Assembly: GCF_014108865.1 (NCBI RefSeq)
Contig: NZ_CP053928.1
Location: forward strand, 1,984,001 to 2,048,000
From: Nocardioides sp. WS12
GTDB taxonomy: Bacteria > Actinomycetota > Actinomycetes > Propionibacteriales > Nocardioidaceae
Direction of reading: 5' to 3'
DNA: 64,000 nucleotides
Under the pieces are notes generated by a model. It worked only from the letters and a program-made list of their open reading frames with translations. It had not been told where the DNA came from and did not search any database. This document shows, piece after piece, positions 63,905 to 64,000 of this stretch (its first letter is position 1; each line of letters begins with the position of its first letter). The position numbers and the translations under genes were made by a program.

Positions 63905-64000
63905 GTGACCAGCACTGTTCTTCGACGTGTCCTCGCCGTGTGCTCCCTCGTCGGCGTGAGCGCGCTCCTCGTTGTCATGTCGGCAGGCATTGCCTCCGCC
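63905..64000 (+). CDS. Start of a secreted protein, truncated by window end
   Basis: GTG at 63905 opens a frame that reads to the end of the window (32 codons). It codes for a typical signal peptide: basic start (TSTVLRRVLAV), hydrophobic core (VGVSALLVVMSAG) and a small-residue end (IASA). The rest is outside, so the function is unknown. Confidence 0.65.
   Translation, partial: MTSTVLRRVLAVCSLVGVSALLVVMSAGIASA

Overview
This window looks like a piece of a chromosome from a high-GC actinobacterium of the Nocardioides type (Nocardioidaceae). The evidence is uniformly GC-rich coding DNA with GTG starts and many ATGA/GTGA stop-start overlaps, a clpS-DUF2017 pair, a mec-cysO-cysM-murI-(Rv1339-like)-rph-rdgB series known from mycobacteria, pafBC, an F420-dependent oxidoreductase, steroid-type (KstR-like) operators, a Nur-like box and a CsoR-like box. 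I see no phage, integrase, transposase, CRISPR array, rRNA or plasmid functions. The assignment to Nocardioidaceae is an inference from gene content.

Layout. 1-1466: end of a DUF1697 gene, then clpS and DUF2017. 1471-7389: a universal stress protein, a tctCBA tripartite tricarboxylate transporter on the minus strand and, divergent from it, a CitA/CitB-type two-component system. 7454-8407: a membrane acyl desaturase. 8469-19070: the conserved cysteine / murein / RNA-processing backbone (mec, cysO, cysM, murI, a metallo-hydrolase, rph, rdgB), broken by an extracellular alkaline-phosphatase-fold protein at 10222-11325 and by a NarL-type two-component system, an ABC-2 exporter and a GDSL hydrolase at 13059-17724. 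19082-24222: tRNA-Leu, an unrecognised single-span membrane protein coupled to a Bcp peroxiredoxin, a CbiMNQO-type Ni/Co ECF transporter behind a Nur-like box, DUF3618 and a GroES-like protein. 24269-38430: a mostly secreted or degradative set with two penicillin-acylase-type Ntn hydrolases, an enoyl-CoA hydratase, pafBC, an endonuclease-fold protein fused to a probably dead phosphatase domain, a DoxX-like protein, tRNA-Lys, an FAD oxidoreductase, pirin and PhoX. 38482-44000: tRNA-His, oligoribonuclease, a MauE-DsbA redox pair, adenosine deaminase, tRNA-Arg, a CsoR-box-controlled DUF4396 plus a 46-residue protein, and malic enzyme. 44090-55501: an LLM oxidoreductase with an aminoglycoside-phosphotransferase-fold kinase, a small secreted protein, aminopeptidase P, a PrsW protease coupled to two membrane-remodelling-type GTPases, an SSB paralog and EttA. 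55618-64000: MarR and GNAT genes, a lipid-catabolic group (thiolase, double-hotdog thioesterase, enoyl-CoA hydratase) with two KstR-type operators, two tandem copies of a sigma factor plus membrane-protein cassette, a truncated haemoglobin, an MscS channel and the start of a secreted protein.

The points most worth following are: the duplicated ECF-sigma/membrane-protein cassette whose partner protein has no zinc-finger anti-sigma motif and whose two copies share a GTAACA-N14-C(T/G)ACA(T/G) upstream element; the nuclease-fold protein fused to a phosphatase domain that has lost its metal ligands; the CsoR-box DUF4396 / 46-residue gene pair; the capped (Gly-Gly-Ala-Ala) CysO next to its JAMM protease; and three long near-perfect or perfect palindromes (48, 38 and 50 bp) between genes.
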